From the NCBI GenBank assembly GCA_037349105.1, contig JAYJMM010000101.1:2356001-2420000 (forward strand): DNA of 64,000 nt, written 5' to 3'. Source of the DNA: Limnomonas spitsbergensis (lineage: Eukaryota > Chlorophyta > Chlorophyceae > Chlamydomonadales). The position numbers and the translations under genes are program-made. Shown piece by piece: positions 21,020 to 31,543 of this stretch (its first letter is position 1; each line of letters opens with the position of its first letter). Below the pieces are notes generated by a model. That model saw only the letters and a list, made by a program, of their open reading frames with translations, did not search any database and was not told where the DNA came from.

Positions 21020-21076
21020 CGAAAGTAGCCTAGGGACACAGCGAAAACGACTTTCCCCCTACCGTCGGACCCCTCT
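21020..21076 (-). repeat. Right terminal inverted repeat of the 12.65-kb element
   Basis: Reverse complement of the left end. The 24-bp inner match covers 21020-21043, and the outer GTCGGACCCCTCT covers 21064-21076, followed by the target duplication AAACATGCT (21077-21085). The spacer between inner and outer parts is longer than on the left. Confidence 0.88.
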
Positions 21077-21089
21077 AAACATGCTCATG

Positions 21090-21344
21090 ACATATGCTTT
21101 CCCCACCATACCTTCCAGCTCTGCGCTTTGCTGTCTCGCCTGTCTGCCTCCTTTCATAACTTGTCTCAGAATTACCCTTTTAGATCCTCTCCCTAGCCCT
21201 CCAACGGGTTCGCTCATCAGCCTGGCTCTTCCCAAGGCGGCTGATGCTGGTTGAGTTAACACTGTAACAGCACATGCCCATGACACTCCAATCCAGCGGA
21301 CAAGAGAGGCATCCCACACCGACATTCGGCACCAGCATCCCCAC
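21090..21344 (-). other. Conserved block 3' of the last WRAP73-like exon
   Basis: Repeated at 35495-35753 and 50880-51165, so it marks the left end of modules B, C and D. Minus-strand frames (…CPLDWSVMGMCCYSVNS or the +1 frame …SWACAVTVLTQPASAALGRA) could be a terminal exon, since WRAP73 ends with a Trp- and Cys-containing blade. The copies disagree on which frame stays open, so I leave it uncalled. Confidence 0.35.
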
Positions 21345-21440
21345 CTGAAAGTTCCGGAGCGGGATGTGCACCACGGATGCCCCCGCCGACACCCACATGT
21401 AGTGCCGGGAGGTGGAGGTCGCCGTGGCCAGGAGGCTGTC
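21345..21440 (-). pseudogene. WRAP73: WRAP73-like exon (HYMWVS), module B
   Basis: A 96-nt, phase 0-0 exon with acceptor ATACATGCAG|GAC and donor TTTCAG|GTGGGG. It reads DSLLATATSTSRHYMWVS then VVHIPLRNFQ, matching the WRAP73 segment LAICTGGSRLYLWS. It joins in frame to the exon ending DMKWAPQ at 23941. Intact here and in module C (35754-35849). Confidence 0.7.
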
Positions 21441-21689
21441 CTGCATGTATAAGGACTCAGGAGCAGAGCCAGTCAGCAACATTACAGATTTAATTGTTCA
21501 AGATTCATGCGACAGCGCTAAATACTCAGTCTGGAAATTTATATGTAGCGGGTGGTCACAGTGGCCAGGAGGCTGCCCTAGCCTGATAGCTATCAATGAC
21601 TATATAAGTGATATTTCACAATAAGCTTGATAATTGCACGGTGGGCAGGAGGTTGCCCAGCGTCTCTGGTCACACAGGTGATGTGCTGT

Positions 21690-23938
21690 ACAGCATCTCA
21701 ACTTAACCCCCCCAACCCAACTGTCCCCCCTAAACCCACCTGCCCCCCCTAAACCCACCCGCCCCCCTAAAGCCACCTGCCCCCCTAAACCCACCTGCCT
21801 TGCCCTAAACCCACCTGTTCCCCCTAAACCCACCTGCCTTGCACTAAACCCAACTGCCCCCCTTAACCTATCTGCCCCCCCTAAACCCACCTGTCCCCCC
21901 TAAACCCACCTGCCCCCCCTAAACCCACCTGTCTCCCCTAAACCCACCTGCCTTGCCCTAAACCCACCTGTCCCCCTAAACCCACCTGTCCCCCCTAAAC
22001 CCACCTGCCCCCCCTAAACCCACCTGCCTTGCCCCTTACCCAACTGTCCCCCCTAACCCACCTGCCTTGCCCCAAACCCACCTGTCCCCCCTAAACCCAC
22101 CTGCCCCCCCTAAACCCACCTGTCCTCCCTACACCCACCTGCCCCCCCTAAACCCACCAGTCCTCCCTAAACCCACCTGTTCCCCCTAAACCCACCTGCC
22201 CCCCCTAAACCCACCTGCCTTGCCCTTAACCCACCTGTTCCCCCTACACCCACCTGTCCCCCTAAGCCACCTGCCCCCCCTAAACCCACCTGCCCCCCCT
22301 AAACCCACCTGCCTAGCACTAAACCCACCTGCATTGCCCTAAACCCACCTGTCCCCCTAAACCCACCTGTCCCCCCTAAACCCACCTGCCTTGCCCTAAA
22401 CCCACCTGCCCCCCTAAACCAACCTGCCCTTCATAAACAAACCTGCCCCCCTAAACCCACCTGCCCCCCCTTAACCCACCTGTCCCCCGTAAACCCGCCT
22501 GCCTTGCCCTAAACCCACCTGCCCCCCTAAACCAACCTGCCTTGCCCTAAACCCACCTGTCCCCCCTAAACCCACCTGCCTTGCCCTAAACCCACCTGTC
22601 CCCCCTAAACCCACCTGCCTTGCCCTAAACCCACCTGCCTTGCCCTAAACCCACCTGCCTTGCCCTAAACCCACCTGCCTTGCCCTAAACCCACCTGTCC
22701 CCCCTAAACCCACCTGCCTTACCCTAAACCCACCTGCCCCCCCTAAACCCACCTGCCTTGCCCTAAACCCACCTGCCTTGCCCTAAACCCACCTGTCCCC
22801 CCTAAAACCACCTGTCCCCCCTAAAACCACCTGCCTTGCCCTAAACCCACCTGTCCCCCCTAAACCCACCTGTCACCCCTAAACCTACCTGCCCCCCCTA
22901 AACCCATCTGTCCCCCCTAAACCCACCTTCCCCCCCTAAACCCACCTGCCCCCCTAAACCAACCTGCCCCCCCTAAACCCACCTGCCCCCCTAAACCCAC
23001 CTGCCCCCCCTAAACCCACCTGTCCCCCCTAAACCCATCTGTCCCCCCTAAACCCACCTGCCTTGCCATAAAACCACCTGCCCCCCCTAAACCCACCTGC
23101 CCCCCTAAACCCACCCACCCCCCCTAAACCCACCAGCCCCCCCTAAACCCACCTGTCCCCCCTAAACCCACCTGCCCCCCCTAAACCCACCTGCCCCCCC
23201 TAAACCCACCTGCCCCCCTTAAACCCACCTGTCTCCCCTTAACCAACCTGCCCCCCCTAAACCCACCTGCCCCCCTTAAACCCACCTGCCCCCCCTAAAC
23301 CAACCTGCCCCCCCTAAACCCACCTGCCCCCCTTAAACCCACCTGCCCCCCTCAAACCCACCTGTCCCCCCTAAACCCACCTGCACCCATATGCCACCTG
23401 CCCCCCCTAAACCCACCTGCCCCCCCTTAACCCACCTGTCCCCCCTAAACCCACCTGCCTTGCCCTAAAACCACCTGTCCCCCCTAAACCCACCTGCCCC
23501 CTTAAACCCACCTGCCCCCCCTAAACCCACCTGCACCCCTAAGCCACCTGCCCCCCCTAAATCTACCTGCCCCCCCTAAACCCACCTGCCCCCCCTAAAC
23601 CCACCTGTCCCCCATAAACCCACCTTCCCCCCCTAAACCCACCTGTCCCCCCTAAACCCACCTGTCCCCCTAAACCCACCTGCCCCCCCTAAACCCACCT
23701 GCCCCCCCTAAACCCACCTGACTTGCCCTAAACCCACCTGCCTTGCCCTAAATCCACCTTCCTTGCCCTAAACCCACGTGCCTTGCCTTAAACCCACCTG
23801 CCTTGCCCCTAACCCACCTGCCCCCCCTAAACCCACATGCCTTGCCACTAACCCACCTGTCCCCCCTAAACCCACCTGCCTTGCCCTCAACCCACTTGCC
23901 TTGCCCTAAACCCACCTACCCCCCTAAACCCTAGCCCC
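21690..23938. repeat. 18-20 bp intronic minisatellite (CTAAACCCACCTGCCCCCC)
   Basis: About 115 units in two main forms, CTAAACCCACCTGCCCCCC and CTAAACCCACCTGCCTTGCC. On the minus strand each unit reads GTGGGTTTAGGG...CAG, starting with GT and ending with AG. The array begins exactly at the donor CACAG|GTGGGGCTAGGG of the exon at 23941-24092, so units look like copies of that exon-intron junction. Module C has only about three to four units at the same place (36122-36190). Confidence 0.96.
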
Positions 23939-23940
23939 AC

Positions 23941-24092
23941 CTGTGGTGCCCATTTCATGTCTGTGACCTCAGCCAGGTGCATAAGTACTGCATCCAGCTG
24001 ACCCGCATCCATATCCCAGATCCAAACAGATCCGGGGCTGGCTAGACTGACTGAGGCGAGGTAGCGGCTGTCAGGGCTCCACCTCAATAGAC
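23941..24092 (-). pseudogene. WRAP73: WRAP73-like exon (WSPDSRYLASVS), module B
   Basis: A 152-nt exon with acceptor CCCATCAG|GT and donor CCACAG|GTGGGG. It reads LLRWSPDSRYLASVS, then SVWIWDMDAGQLDAVL, then EVTDMKWAPQ. WRAP73 has FSPDSYFLATRNDN, VWVWDIQKLRLFAVL and PVRAFQWDPQ at this point, a good blade-level match. Open and intact. Module C has the same exon at 36191-36342. Confidence 0.74.
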
Positions 24093-24502
24093 CTGATGGG
24101 TGGGGGAGGGAGGATACGGGAGTGGGCTGGCTACACTGAATGACTCTACGCAGCCTCACCTGATGGGAGAGGGGATGCGAGAGAGAAGGGATCTTCCGCC
24201 AACGTTTAAATTTGCATTCTGGGTTGATCTTCTGTTCAGGTCAGGGCATTGAATGCGCGGAAGTCGCACCTCCAAAAATGGTTCTGGATTTCTTAGGCCT
24301 AAAAGGCGGCAAAGTAACAAAATGCCTTCTGGAAACTCAAAGAGTACCAATATATGTTTGTGTGGGGAAACATCAGCTAGGGGTGCGTGTGTGCTCTAAT
24401 AGTGTGCAGTCAACCCTAGGTTTCATGAGAAATAAGCACGCTCATGCCGGGGAGTCGGAGTTCCAAACACCGGAAGACTAAGCGCACGTCGAATAGTGGA
24501 AC

Positions 24503-24720
24503 ATGGACGGGCGCTGCTGTGTGATTTCCCCGCCCGGAGAGCGGCTGGCAGCCATCCAGGACGCCCACGATAGGACCGGGAATTCCGGCGCCCATCGCAA
24601 GGCGAGCCTGCTGCTCCAACAGCCATGGTGGCAATGGCTGTGCCGCGACATCAGGGCAGCAGTCAGGGCTTGCCTGGTGTGTAACCGAGCTAGGGTCTCC
24701 AACGTTCCAAGTTTCCCATC
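24503..24720 (+). mobile_element. Ty3/gypsy integrase H2C2 zinc-finger fragment
   Basis: Plus-strand frame MDGRCCVISPPGERL, AAIQDAHDRTGNSGAHRKA, LLLQQPWWQWLCRDI, VRACLVCNRARV. This has the integrase zinc-binding pattern of LTR retrotransposons: His-x(n)-His in AHD...GAHR, the W..M/L..D(I/V) core, and Cys-x2-Cys in CLVCNRA. No reverse transcriptase, integrase catalytic core or LTRs are seen nearby, so it is a short relic inside an intron of the WRAP73-like gene and on the opposite strand to it. Confidence 0.7.
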
Positions 24721-24866
24721 CCCTACCCACCCATCTCATGTTCACAACCTCCCCTACCCAAAGAAAGAAAGAAACTACGCACCGCAGGGGTTTGAGGGTT
24801 AAGGAAACTGCGCAGCATGGGCCTAGGCCGCGTCCGCGCCATTACCATCATAAAGCCCCTACCCAC

Positions 24867-24947
24867 CTCATCGTACCTCCCCACAGCCAGGAACTGCCCA
24901 GATGGATCCCAGTTGTTGGACTTGATCCCTAACGCATATTTATAGGC
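24867..24947 (-). pseudogene. WRAP73: WRAP73-like exon (GIKSNNWDPSGQFLAVG), module B
   Basis: An 81-nt, 27-codon block with acceptor GAGTCGAG|GCC and donor GAG|GTGGGTAGG. It reads AYKYALGIKSNNWDPSGQF then LAVGRYDE. WRAP73 reads AYEWSLGIKSVAWSPSSQF, then LAVGSYDG; this is the clearest single match in the window. The intron sequence just upstream of its acceptor contains decayed 31-bp minisatellite units. No counterpart was found in module C. Confidence 0.76.
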
Positions 24948-25059
24948 CTCGACTCAGCAAGGGGCATGGGGCTCAACAGGGTTCAGGGGCTTGCGATGTA
25001 ATACAAAAATACCTGGACGTCATGAGTTCATACCTCTCACACCAGGCCAGGGGTCCGTC

Positions 25060-25135
25060 AATGCGAGTGATCAAAAGGGTTCAGGGCCTGCCTGTAGATA
25101 ATAATAAAAATGTTCAGGGCCTTCCGGTTAAGGGT
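25060..25135. repeat. Relic of the 31-bp minisatellite, module B
   Basis: Two to three diverged units (GATCAAAAGGGTTCAGGGCC and a copy with ATAATAAAAATGTTCAGGGCC), plus a fragment at 24975-24990. They occupy the intron position that holds about 210 units in module C. Confidence 0.8.
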
Positions 25136-25589
25136 CAGTGTGCGGGGCTATAGGTTAGGAAGTGATGCAGCTGAACCTATGAGACGGTGTCCATTGACTG
25201 GGTTTTCGGGCCCTGTGTTTCTCACATCTTCTCTCTTCATTCAAGCGAGGATGTGTGAGAGGGCAGGGACGTGGAAGGAGGGCTCAAGAAAATGACAGGG
25301 TGGGGGGAGGAGATTCCATGGGGCTGGTTTCCACGGGTTGCATTTGTAACAGAAAATCAAAGGACACAAAAAGGGCAGAATGGGAGATGCACTGGAGATG
25401 TCTCTAGAGTTATAATTACGGTATACTGAAGGCAATAACGGCCTTTTGTTATTTCCTGCTGATGGCACGCTGACAGTTGTTTTGGTCTTATGAGTGCTTT
25501 CCGCTACATTTCCTCTACATCAGGGTAGGTAGCCGAAGGTTCTGGTGGAATAAGCCCTGTAACTTGAACTTGGCCCGCTGGCAGCTGCC

Positions 25590-28500
25590 TGGCTGATTTG
25601 GAGGCTGGACTAGGGTTTACCTCCAGCTGAGTTGGGCGCTGATCTAGGGTTACCCTCCAGCTGAGGTGGAGACTGACTAAGGGTTTACCTCCAGCTGAGG
25701 TGGAAGCTGACCCAGGGTTTACCTCCAGCTGAGGTGGAGGCTGACCCAGGGTTTACCTCCAGCTGAGGTGGAGGCTGACCTAGGGTTTACCTCCAGCTGA
25801 GTTGGAGGCTGACCTAGGGTTTACCTCCAGCTGAGGTGGAAGCTGACCCAGGGTTTACCTCCAGCTGAGGTGGAGGCTGACCTAGGGTTTACCTCCAGCT
25901 GAGGTGGAGGCTGACCTAGGGTTTACCTCCAGCTGAGGTAGAGGCTGACCTAGGGTTAACCTCCAGCTGAGTTGGAGGCTGACCTAGGGTTTACATCCAG
26001 CTGAGGTGGAGGCTGACCTAGGGTTTACATCCAGCTGAGGTGGAGGCTGCCCTAGGGTTTACCTCCAGCTGAGACGGAGGCTGACCTAGGGTTTACCTCC
26101 AGCTGAGGTGGAGGCTGACCTAGGGTTTACCTCCAGCTAATTTTAAGGGCCAACTTAGGGTTAACCTCCAGCTGAGTTGGAGGCTGACCTAGGGTTTACC
26201 TCCAGATGTTTTGTAGGGCCGACTTAGGGTTTACCTCCAGCTGAGGTGGAGGCTGACCTAGGGTTTACCTCCAGCCGAGATGGCGGCTGACCTAGGGTTT
26301 ACCTCCAGCTGAGGTGGAGGCCGACCTAGGGTTTACCTCCAGCTGATTTGAAGGGCTGACTTAAAATTCACCTCCAGCTGGGGTGGAGGCTGACCTAGGG
26401 TTTACCTCCAGCCGAGATGGCGGCTAACCTAGGGTTTACCTCCAGCTGAGGTGGAGGCTGACCTAGGGTTTGCCTCCAGCCGAGATGGCAGCTGACCTAG
26501 GGTTTACCTCCAGCTGAGGTCGAGGCTGACGTAGGGTTTACCTCCAGCTGAGTTGGAGGCTGACCTAGGGTTTACCTCCAGGTAAGGTGGAGGCTGACCC
26601 AGGGTTTACCTCCAGCCGAGGTGGAGGCTGACCTAGGGTTTACCTCCAGCTGAGGTGGAGGCTGACCCAGGGTTTACCTCCAGCTGAGGTGGAAGCTGAC
26701 CCAGGGTTTACCTCCAGCTGAGGTGGAGGCTGACCTAGGGTTTACCTCCAGCCGAGATGGCGGCTGACCTAGGGTTTACCTCCAGCCGAGATGGCGGCTG
26801 ACCTAGGGTTTACCTCCAGCTGAGGTGGAAGCTGACCCAGGGTTTACCTCCAGCTGATTTGAAGGGCTGACTTAGAATTTACCTCCAGCTGGGGTGGAGG
26901 CTAACCTAGGGTTTACCTCCAGCCGAGATGGCGGCTGACCTAGGGTTTACCTCTAGCTGAGGTGGAGGCTGACCTAGGGTTTACCTCCAGCCGAGATGGC
27001 GGCTGACCTAGGGTTTACCTCCAGCTGAGGTCGAGGCTGACGTAGGGTTTACCTCCAGCTGAGTTTGAGGCTGACCTAGGGTTTACCTCCAGCTGAGTTG
27101 GAGGCTGACCTAGGGTTTACCTCCAGCTGAGGTAGAGGCTGACCCAGGGTTTACCTCCAGCCGAGATGGCGGCTGATCTAGGGTTAACCTCCAGCCGAGA
27201 TGGCGGCTGACATAGGGTTTACCTCCAGCTGAGGTGGAGGCCGACCTAGGGTTTATCTCCAGCTGATTTGAAGGGCTGACTTAAAATTTACCTCCAGCTG
27301 GGGTGGAGGCTGACCTAGGGTTTACCTCCAGCCGAGATGGCGGCTAACCTAGGGTTTACCTCCAGCTGAGGTGGAGGCTGACCTAGGGTTTATCTCCAGT
27401 TGAGATGGCAGCTGACCTAGGGTTTACCTCCAGCTGAGGTCGAGCCTGACGTAGGGTTTACCTCCAGCTGAGTTGGAGGCTGACCTAGGGTTTACCTCCA
27501 GCTTAGGTGGAGGCTGACCCAGGGTTTACCTCCAGCCGAGATGGCGGCTGATCTAGGGTTTACCTCCAGCCGAGATGGCGGCTGACCTAGGGTTTACCTC
27601 CAGCTGAGGTGGAGGCTGACCCAGGTTTTACCTCCAGCTGAGGTGAAGGCTGACCCAGGGTTTACCTCCAGCTGAGGTGGAAGCTGACCCAGGGTTTACC
27701 TCCAGCTGATTTGAAAGGCTGACTTAGAATTTACCTCCAGCTGGGGTGGAGGCTGACCTAGGGTTTACTCCCAGCCGAGATGGCGGCTGACCTAGGGTTT
27801 ACCTCTAGCTGAGGTGGAACCTGACCTAGGGTTTACCTCCAGCCGAGATGGCGGCTAACCTAGGGTTTACCTCCAGCTGAGGTGGAGGCTGACGTAGGGT
27901 TTACCTCCAGCTGAGTTTGAAGCTGACCTAGGGTTTACCTCCAGCTGAGTTGGAGGCTGACCTAGGGTTTACCTCCAGCTGAGGTGGAGGCTGACCCAGG
28001 GTTTACCTCCAGCCGAGATGGCGGCTGATCTAGGGTTTATCTCCAGCCGAGATGGCGGCTGACCTAGGGTTTACCTCCAGCTGAGGTGGAGGCTGACCCA
28101 GGGTTTAACTCCAGCTTAGGTGGAAGCTGACATAGGGTTTACCTCCAGCTGAGGTGGAGGCTGACCTAGGGTTTACCTCCAGCCAAGATGGCGGCTGATC
28201 TAGGGTTTACCTCCAGCTGAGATGGCGGCTGACCTAGGGTTTACCTCCAGCTGAGGTGGAGGCTGACCCAGGGTTTACCTCCAGCCGAGATGGCGGCTGA
28301 TCTAGGGTTTATCTCCAGCCGAGATGGCGGCTGACCTAGGGTTTACCTCCAGCTGAGGTGGAGGCTGACCCAGGGTTTAACTCCAGCTTAGGTGGAAGCT
28401 GACATAGGGTTTACCTCCAGCTGAGGTGGAGGCTGACCTAGGGTTTACCTCCAGCCAAGATGGCGGCTGATCTAGGGTTTACCTCCACCTGAGATGGCGG

Positions 28501-29192
28501 CTGACCTAGGGTTTACCTCCAGCTGAGGTGGAGGCTGACACAGGGTTTACCTCCAGCTGAGGTGGAAGCTGACCCAGGGTTTACATCCAGCTGAGGTGGA
28601 ACCTGACCTAGGGTTTACCTCCAACTGAGGTGGAGGCTGACCTAGGGTTTACCTCTAGCAAAGATGGCGGCCGACCTAGGGTTTACCTCCAGCCGAGATG
28701 GCGGCTGACCTAGGGTTTACCTCCAGCCGAGATGACGGCTGACCTAGGGTTTACCTCCAGCTGAGGTGGAGGCTGACCTAGGGTTTACATCTAGCCGAGA
28801 TGGCGGCTGACCTCGGTTTTACGTCCAGCTGAGTTTGAGGCTGACCTAGGGTTTACCTCCAGCTGAGGTGGAGGCTGACGTAGGGTTTACCTCCAGCTGA
28901 GTTGGAGGCTGACCTAGGGTTTACCTCCAGCTGAGGTGGAGGCTTACCTAGGGTTTACCTCCAGCTGAGGGGGAGGCTGACCTAGGGTTTACCTCCAGCT
29001 GAGGTGGAAGCTGACCTAGGGTTTACCTCCAGCTGAGGGGGAGGCTGACCTAAGGTTTACCTCCAGCTGAGTTGGAGGCTGACCTAGGGTTTACCTCCAG
29101 CCGAGATGGCGGCTGACCTAGGGTTTACCTCCAGCTGAGGTGGAGGCTGACCTAGGGTTTACGTCCAGCTGAGGTGAAAGCTGACCTTCTCA
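25590..29192. repeat. 34-bp intronic minisatellite, ~105 units
   Basis: On the plus strand the unit parts are CTAGGGTTTACCTCCAG and CTGAGGTGGAGGCTGAC. Frequent variants are CCGAGATGGCGG and CTGATTTGAAGGG, and sets of variants recur in blocks. On the minus strand the unit is CAGCTGGAG followed by GTAAACCCTAGGTCAGCC. That equals the end of the WRAP73-like exon at 29287 (CAGCTAGAG) plus the first bases of its intron. The single ancestral sequence survives at 2045-2079 and 44235-44268 in modules A and C. Confidence 0.97.
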
Positions 29193-29286
29193 TAAGCGCT
29201 CGTCAGCTATATCGCATGAAGCCTGATTACTTGCTGCTGGCTGCTGCCTGACTTAGGAACAGGGTGGAGGTTGACCTAGGTTTTAC

Positions 29287-29345
29287 CTCTAGCTGGGCCA
29301 TGTTCTGCCCACAAGGGCTGAAGGCTATACCCCGGTCGGGCAGGT
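29287..29345 (-). pseudogene. WRAP73: WRAP73-like exon (GIAFSPCGQNMAQLE), module B
   Basis: Minus-strand PDRGIAFSPCGQNMAQLE with donor GAG|GTAAAACC. The YLPGTKSSD part present in module A is missing, so the exon is shortened. The 34-bp array lies about 95 nt into the following intron. Confidence 0.6.
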
Positions 29346-29938
29346 CGTGGTTATCCTGTATTTAAAGATTTTTTAGTCTGAATATATTTATGGCTACGGC
29401 AGCATTCCGATCCAGGCAGGTAGTGGTTAATCTGCAAATGAAAAGGATAACAAACAGGTCTGCCTTGCTTAAGAAATAATGAAATCAAGAAAGGGCTGTT
29501 CCCCGGCAGGTTGGAATATCTGCCATTCTGCACAAGTGCAAAGGGAATGGAAACAGTTGAACTATTCAGACTCTCAATTCGCCTTAAGAAAGACGCTCCC
29601 GACAACTACTGCAGTCCAGGTCCAATCCATGTAGCTGAGATTTGATTTGAAAATAAGTGCTTAAGGCTGAACTACGTCAACAGGCGGCAGAGCTCCATCT
29701 TATTGCAGCTTCAGCTTGAAGAAATGAAAATGCTTCAAGCATGGTCTCATTTCAGCATGCCCTGAGGGACCCAACCATAGTGTGGATCTCCAAGGTATGT
29801 CCACCAAGGCATTGAGGGAACAGACAATGGTGGGGATGCAGCTAATAGAATTCACATCTTCATAAAAGCACCAGAATATAGTAATGAGTTGACCCTGATT
29901 GACCCCCTGGGTACTGGGTAACGCCCCCCCCCCCCTAC

Positions 29939-30025
29939 CTTGAGGGACCAAGCCTTCTTGTGTATGTTGAAGGCAAACTAGGCAGACAGCAGGATAGCCG
30001 TACTTCCTGGAGACCATCAGGATGC
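29939..30025 (-). pseudogene. WRAP73: WRAP73-like exon with two stops, module B
   Basis: Counterpart of 3060-3140 and 45269-45349. It reads AS, stop, WSPGSTAILLSA, stop, FAFNIHKKAWSLK, then donor AAG|GTAGGG. Six extra bases and two nonsense codons show that this copy has decayed here. Confidence 0.62.
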
Positions 30026-31543
30026 CTGCCTCAGGGAGGGAAGCGGGACGTTGGGAAGAGGATGAAATAAATAAAGGATGAGAATAAACACCACACCTAT
30101 TTACATCATGCCATCTGCACCAGACCTGCACTGTACCCTCCATCAGATATACACACAATACACAGCATATGCCACCCCACCCCTCAACACAGCTGCCCCC
30201 CCCCCCCCCCCCCCACACACACCTGCACTCCACCCCATCACACACAACTTTGCTCCAACCCTCCACATCATCCGCCATGCATGCCATAAATGGGGTGCTT
30301 GGAGTTGCATGGCATGCATGAGTCCAACCAGATGCACCATGTGACCTGCATGGCCCGCTGATGTCTCATGGACTCCTGGACTCATGCATGCCAAGCATGG
30401 CGGGTGTTGCATGACTTGCCTGGCTCCGAAGACACAGACACAGACAGGTGCAAGACATGCCTGGTTCCGACCGGATGCACCATGCAACCTGCGTAGCCTG
30501 CTCTTGTTTCATGGTCTATCCACTTGTCTCATTGTCTGTCTGCTCAATTCATTCCGATGAGGGCAGTGCCTCGTACACATGCAGGACGGTACTTCCATGG
30601 GGCATTTGGCGTACACGTGGATTCAAGACTCCGTATTTAATATCCACGGAGCAACCGTTTTATTTGTGGCCCTAGTATGAACGCGCTCCACGAGATCCAC
30701 ACTATGGCCGCTGATGTTTCCTGCCGTTCGGTAAGCGGAAGATGCGAATGCGCCTCTGGGGTGCAATTTCTAAATGCCCGCTCATTCTTACCAAACAATC
30801 TACATCCGATTCACCTACAGTGCGGACTGGTTTCGTTCCTAGCCACTCAGTCGGCAGTTTCTGGAACACATCGGTAGCCTGCGCATTGGCCGTTCAAGTC
30901 CTCGCTCGCTCCGTCAAGTTCTCCTTATTGGCCGTCCAATACAGGTTGCGTCAGAACCCCAGTCTCACCCGCTCGTTCGGTGGTCTAAGCTTTGCAATTT
31001 TATTATCCTAAACGAGTGCGGCGTTGAGAAGATCCACTCATCCACTTCAACACAAGTGAGTGTCCAACATTGCCCCCGGTGAGCGGAACAAGGACCATGC
31101 ATGAGTGGAACAACTGCAAGACTGTCATGTGGATATGTCAAAGACAGAGTCTGAATCGTCCACACTGGCTCCCGATTGTGATCATATGTATGACCCCATA
31201 TTTGTTCCTTTCAATTTCCACACCCCCTCATTATATATCTACATTGCATCTCCGGATCGCACAGCCTGGCCCATTCCTAAAAGGCTTCTGAGAAGATGTC
31301 ACATCTGAGTAAATCCGAGCATAAAGACGGTGCAACCGGGCATAGACATTGCAATACTGACTCCAGCCCATGGCATGTGGCATTTTGCATGCATGTAGGA
31401 CGGCCTTTTACAAAGCATGATTGGTTTATATTTTTCCGAAGAGGTGTGCTGCACATTGGCTCGCATGAATTCCACCTCACTCGCCTGTTGAGCAGGAGAG
31501 ACGAGCCTAACTGATTGAAAAAAGTGGAATTGCGCACCACCCT
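30026..31543. other. Intergenic region upstream of ankyrin gene, module B
   Basis: Diverged counterpart of 3600-4863 and 45860-47100. The 9-bp array is replaced by a run of 19 C at 30196-30214 next to CA-rich sequence. Short frames here are not conserved in A or C. No promoter element is convincing. Confidence 0.5.

Larger units (their letters stand above)
8429..21076. mobile_element. 12.65-kb TIR element with 9-bp TSD, Mutator-like
   Basis: The ends are inverted copies. AGAGGGGTCCGAC starts at 8429 and its reverse complement ends at 21076. Further in, a 24-bp perfect inverted match covers 8451-8474 and 21020-21043. Perfect 9-bp duplications (AAACATGCT) flank it. Long TIRs with a 9-bp duplication are the Mutator (MULE) signature, but no transposase domain is recognised, so it is probably non-autonomous. 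The interior is mainly minisatellite arrays, candidate minus-strand exons (12115-12556, 18404-18736, 18853-18942), a palindrome cluster and a nested TIR element. Flanks continue the module tail on the left and the WRAP73-like 3' region on the right, as in the uninterrupted junctions of modules B-C and C-D. Confidence 0.85.
21345..30025 (-). pseudogene. WRAP73: WRAP73/WDR8-like WD40 gene, module B (split, damaged)
   Basis: Five recognisable blocks on the minus strand follow the WRAP73 order: 29939-30025 (two stops), 29287-29345 (GIAFSPCGQNMAQLE, truncated at its 5' side), 24867-24947 (ALGIKSNNWDPSGQFLAVG), 23941-24092 (LLRWSPDSRYLASVS, VWIWDMDAG) and 21345-21440 (LLATATSTSRHYMWVS). The exon seen at 1406-1569 in module A is missing here. 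Introns are swollen by a 34-bp array (25590-29192) and a 19-bp array (21690-23935). A Ty3/gypsy fragment lies between the third and fourth blocks. The N-terminal part is absent. The stops and lost exon argue for a pseudogene, although the 3' exons are intact with good splice sites. Confidence 0.7.

Noticed and set aside
21690..29192. Telomere-like motifs (TTTAGGG, TAGGGTTTA) in the 19-bp and 34-bp units
   Set aside because: Only one heptamer per unit, explained by the exon-junction origin; no consecutive telomere repeats.
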